From positions 14,596,001 through 14,660,000 of the forward strand of contig NC_133026.1 of the NCBI RefSeq assembly GCF_048771995.1: 64,000 nt of DNA. The letters are read 5' to 3'. The notes under the pieces are model-generated. The model was not told where the DNA came from and searched no databases. It was given only the letters and a program-made list of their open reading frames with translations. This document shows, one piece after another, positions 62,358-64,000 of this stretch. Source of the stretch: Taeniopygia guttata (Eukaryota > Chordata > Aves > Passeriformes > Estrildidae). Within the stretch, counting starts at the first letter, position 1; the number at the start of each line of letters is the position of its first letter. Both the position numbers and the translations under genes were made by a program.

Positions 62358-64000
62358 GTTACCAGGATTGAGAGAGACGTGCTGAGCCACCAGCTGAGAT
62401 ACTGAAGTTGGGGGCAAAGTTGCTCTTGTGGGTTTGTCCAAATAAATTAAAACTTTAATGCATGGAAGCATAAGGAGAAGTTGCCTTGTCTGCTTAGTTT
62501 CTTCTGTTTAGTGGAGTGTCTTTTGGAGTGAATTGAAATTGATATGAACAATTAACAAGCAGGTTAACTTTTTTCAGTGGGAGAAATTTCATCCAGTTGC
62601 TTTTCATAATATGTGGCACTGCTGAGGCTGCTCACATACTGAATATTTTTGTAATTGGGATGAAAGGCAAAACTACTATTTGTGCTTTTGTTTTAAGAAT
62701 ACTGTTAAGATTTATTTAAATACAGGTAACTTTAACCTGTTAGTAAAGAACTGTTGGCTACTGGTATTTACTAGTTGTATCCATGTTAGAGGTAGATCAG
62801 AGAAATTGGATTCTTAATTTAGTGTGTGACATCCTTTTCTTCTCTGAAATAAAGCATTTTTTTGCTGTTGAGAGACACAAGCTGGGATAAATACACAATG
62901 GAACCTTAATATTATTATAAAACCATTGAGCATTTGCATAACTAAAAGAACATTGGCTATTATTATCTATTTGATGCAGAATCCTACTGGGCTATATGAA
63001 GATAAAGCTTAGTTCCCTGTTAGGCAACAAGTTGTAACTGTGTAATCCTGAGGAATTATTACAGTTTACAAAATACTGAGATGTCTGACAGCAGTAGTTC
63101 AGTAAAAGGTAGAAAATAAATTAGTTTGTCCATACCCAGGAAGGTCCTAGGTGACATGTGTGTGTGTCTGGACTTAACAAATGCTGCAGTGAGTTCTGCT
63201 TGCAAATCTGCTTATGCCTTGTTCTCACGATTGGTCTCTTTCATGAAGAAGCTTTTTAACCGGCGGACAGATGTGAAATAATGTCTGCAGCTTGTGTGAA
63301 GATATGACTCAAATCCTGTGAATTGTTTTAGCAGAATTACATGTTAGAACACAGTTGAATTTCAGGCTGTGCCAACTTGCAGTTTACAATAAAGGCTATT
63401 TTATAATCTTCTTGATTACTTTTTCTAAAGTTTAGACAGAAGATCTTAATTGCCCTTATTGTACCAAAGTAATTAAATTGAAGTCAGACAGCCAAAGATA
63501 TAATAAGGTCATATGGATAAACATTTTTCTGCAGTTCCTGCTTTCAAGTATTTCAGTCTTTCGAGTATTTCTCAGCAGTTCACTGAGAGATGTATTGGCA
63601 TAGCTATTGTAGCACTGGTTTACTGAGCACCTGGGGAGGAACAGAATAGAAACGTAGGAAACCAGCACTGCTAATAAGGAAGAAAATACATTGTTGTATT
63701 GTCAGTAAACTACTTAAAGACATGCACACAGCTGTGTGGTTTCTGTTAGTAACTGTATGAACCCTGCTGATACTACTCACTGTCTTGACAGAAATACAGG
63801 GAGAATGGATTGCATTTTTACTGTTTTTTGATGGATTAGGAGAAGGAAAGGGAGGGTAATGGGAAGCATTGCAATAAATGAGAACGTCTTCAAGAGTCAT
63901 TTATTAGGTAAAATCGTTGCTGTTCATTGGCAATGATGGCAAAGCCTCCTATGTGGTTTTCTGACGTTACTGATAATGGCTAAGGCAACTCTAGAGTAGT
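62358..64000. other. Intronic DNA to window end, no feature seen
   Basis: AT-rich sequence presumed to belong to EPC1 intron 1. No repeat copy or exon recognised; a short (TG)n run occurs near 63159-63167. Confidence 0.6.

Larger units (their letters stand above)
37636..64000 (+). other. EPC1: EPC1 intron 1 (partial, runs off the window)
   Basis: Begins with the donor GTACGTGAG at 37636. I looked on the + strand for an acceptor followed by the expected second-exon peptide (EHHLQRAISAQQ...) and found none, so the first intron appears to exceed 26.3 kb. The interval is AT-rich past 38.2 kb and holds the SINE, CR1 and LTR insertions, hairpins and tandem repeats listed separately. No gene nested on either strand was recognised; minus-strand frames (150 codons at 43218-43670, 131 codons at 47736-48131, 133 codons at 53718-54119) resemble no family I know. 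Confidence 0.8.

Noticed and set aside
1..64000. Bacterial-type features (operons, ribosome binding sites, CRISPR arrays, riboswitches)
   Set aside because: The window is vertebrate nuclear DNA; no regularly spaced repeat array or prokaryotic gene organisation was seen.

Overview
This is a vertebrate, almost certainly avian and most probably passerine (songbird), genomic window. It is AT-rich, with long non-coding stretches, two CpG islands and only one recognisable protein-coding exon. The lineage call rests on the repeats: 5'-truncated CR1 LINE copies in both orientations, solo LTRs of avian endogenous retroviruses, and at about 38.64-38.78 kb a tRNA-Ile-derived SINE with a CR1 3' tail (TguSINE1 type, known from passerines).

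Left part (1-36.15 kb): intergenic DNA upstream of the only recognised gene. It holds a very old MIR-type SINE (about 4.0-4.2 kb), a perfect short hairpin (9.0 kb), a long hairpin with an 18-bp stem (10.83-10.89 kb), and a reverse-strand CR1 (14.04-15.10 kb) split by a solo LTR with an intact 5-bp target duplication. A second LTR of the same family lies at 21.11-21.49 kb. An orphan CpG island sits at 23.59-24.13 kb. Just downstream of it is a good splice donor (24344), and 1.6 kb later a plausible acceptor (25937-25938). Joining them keeps a reading frame open to a stop at 26285. I do not recognise this predicted product, and it may be a non-coding RNA.

Centre (36.16-38.17 kb): a large CpG island with the promoter, 5' UTR and first coding exon of EPC1 (enhancer of polycomb homolog 1, a scaffold subunit of the NuA4/TIP60 acetyltransferase complex), on the + strand. 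The exon is 37483-37635, ending at a GT donor in phase 0. Three YY1-type motifs, one perfect CLEAR/USF E-box and a 29-codon upstream ORF ending one base before the EPC1 start surround it.

Right part (37.64-64.0 kb): what appears to be EPC1 intron 1, more than 26 kb and still open at the window end. I did not see exon 2. The intron carries the SINE, two CR1 fragments, a near-perfect 50-bp tandem duplication (51.44-51.54 kb), two perfect 15-bp hairpins around a CR1 insertion (58.28 and 59.05 kb), and a 1.5-kb LTR (60.83-62.36 kb) containing a 26-bp GC-rich minisatellite. One strong pyrimidine tract/AG acceptor at 42.6 kb opens a 129-codon frame in phase with EPC1 exon 1.

Nothing here is a clear new biological system. 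The items most worth testing are the orphan CpG-island transcript, the termination-adjacent uORF of EPC1, the 42.6-kb cryptic exon and the long hairpin at 10.83 kb. Most open reading frames elsewhere look like chance frames or translations of repeats.
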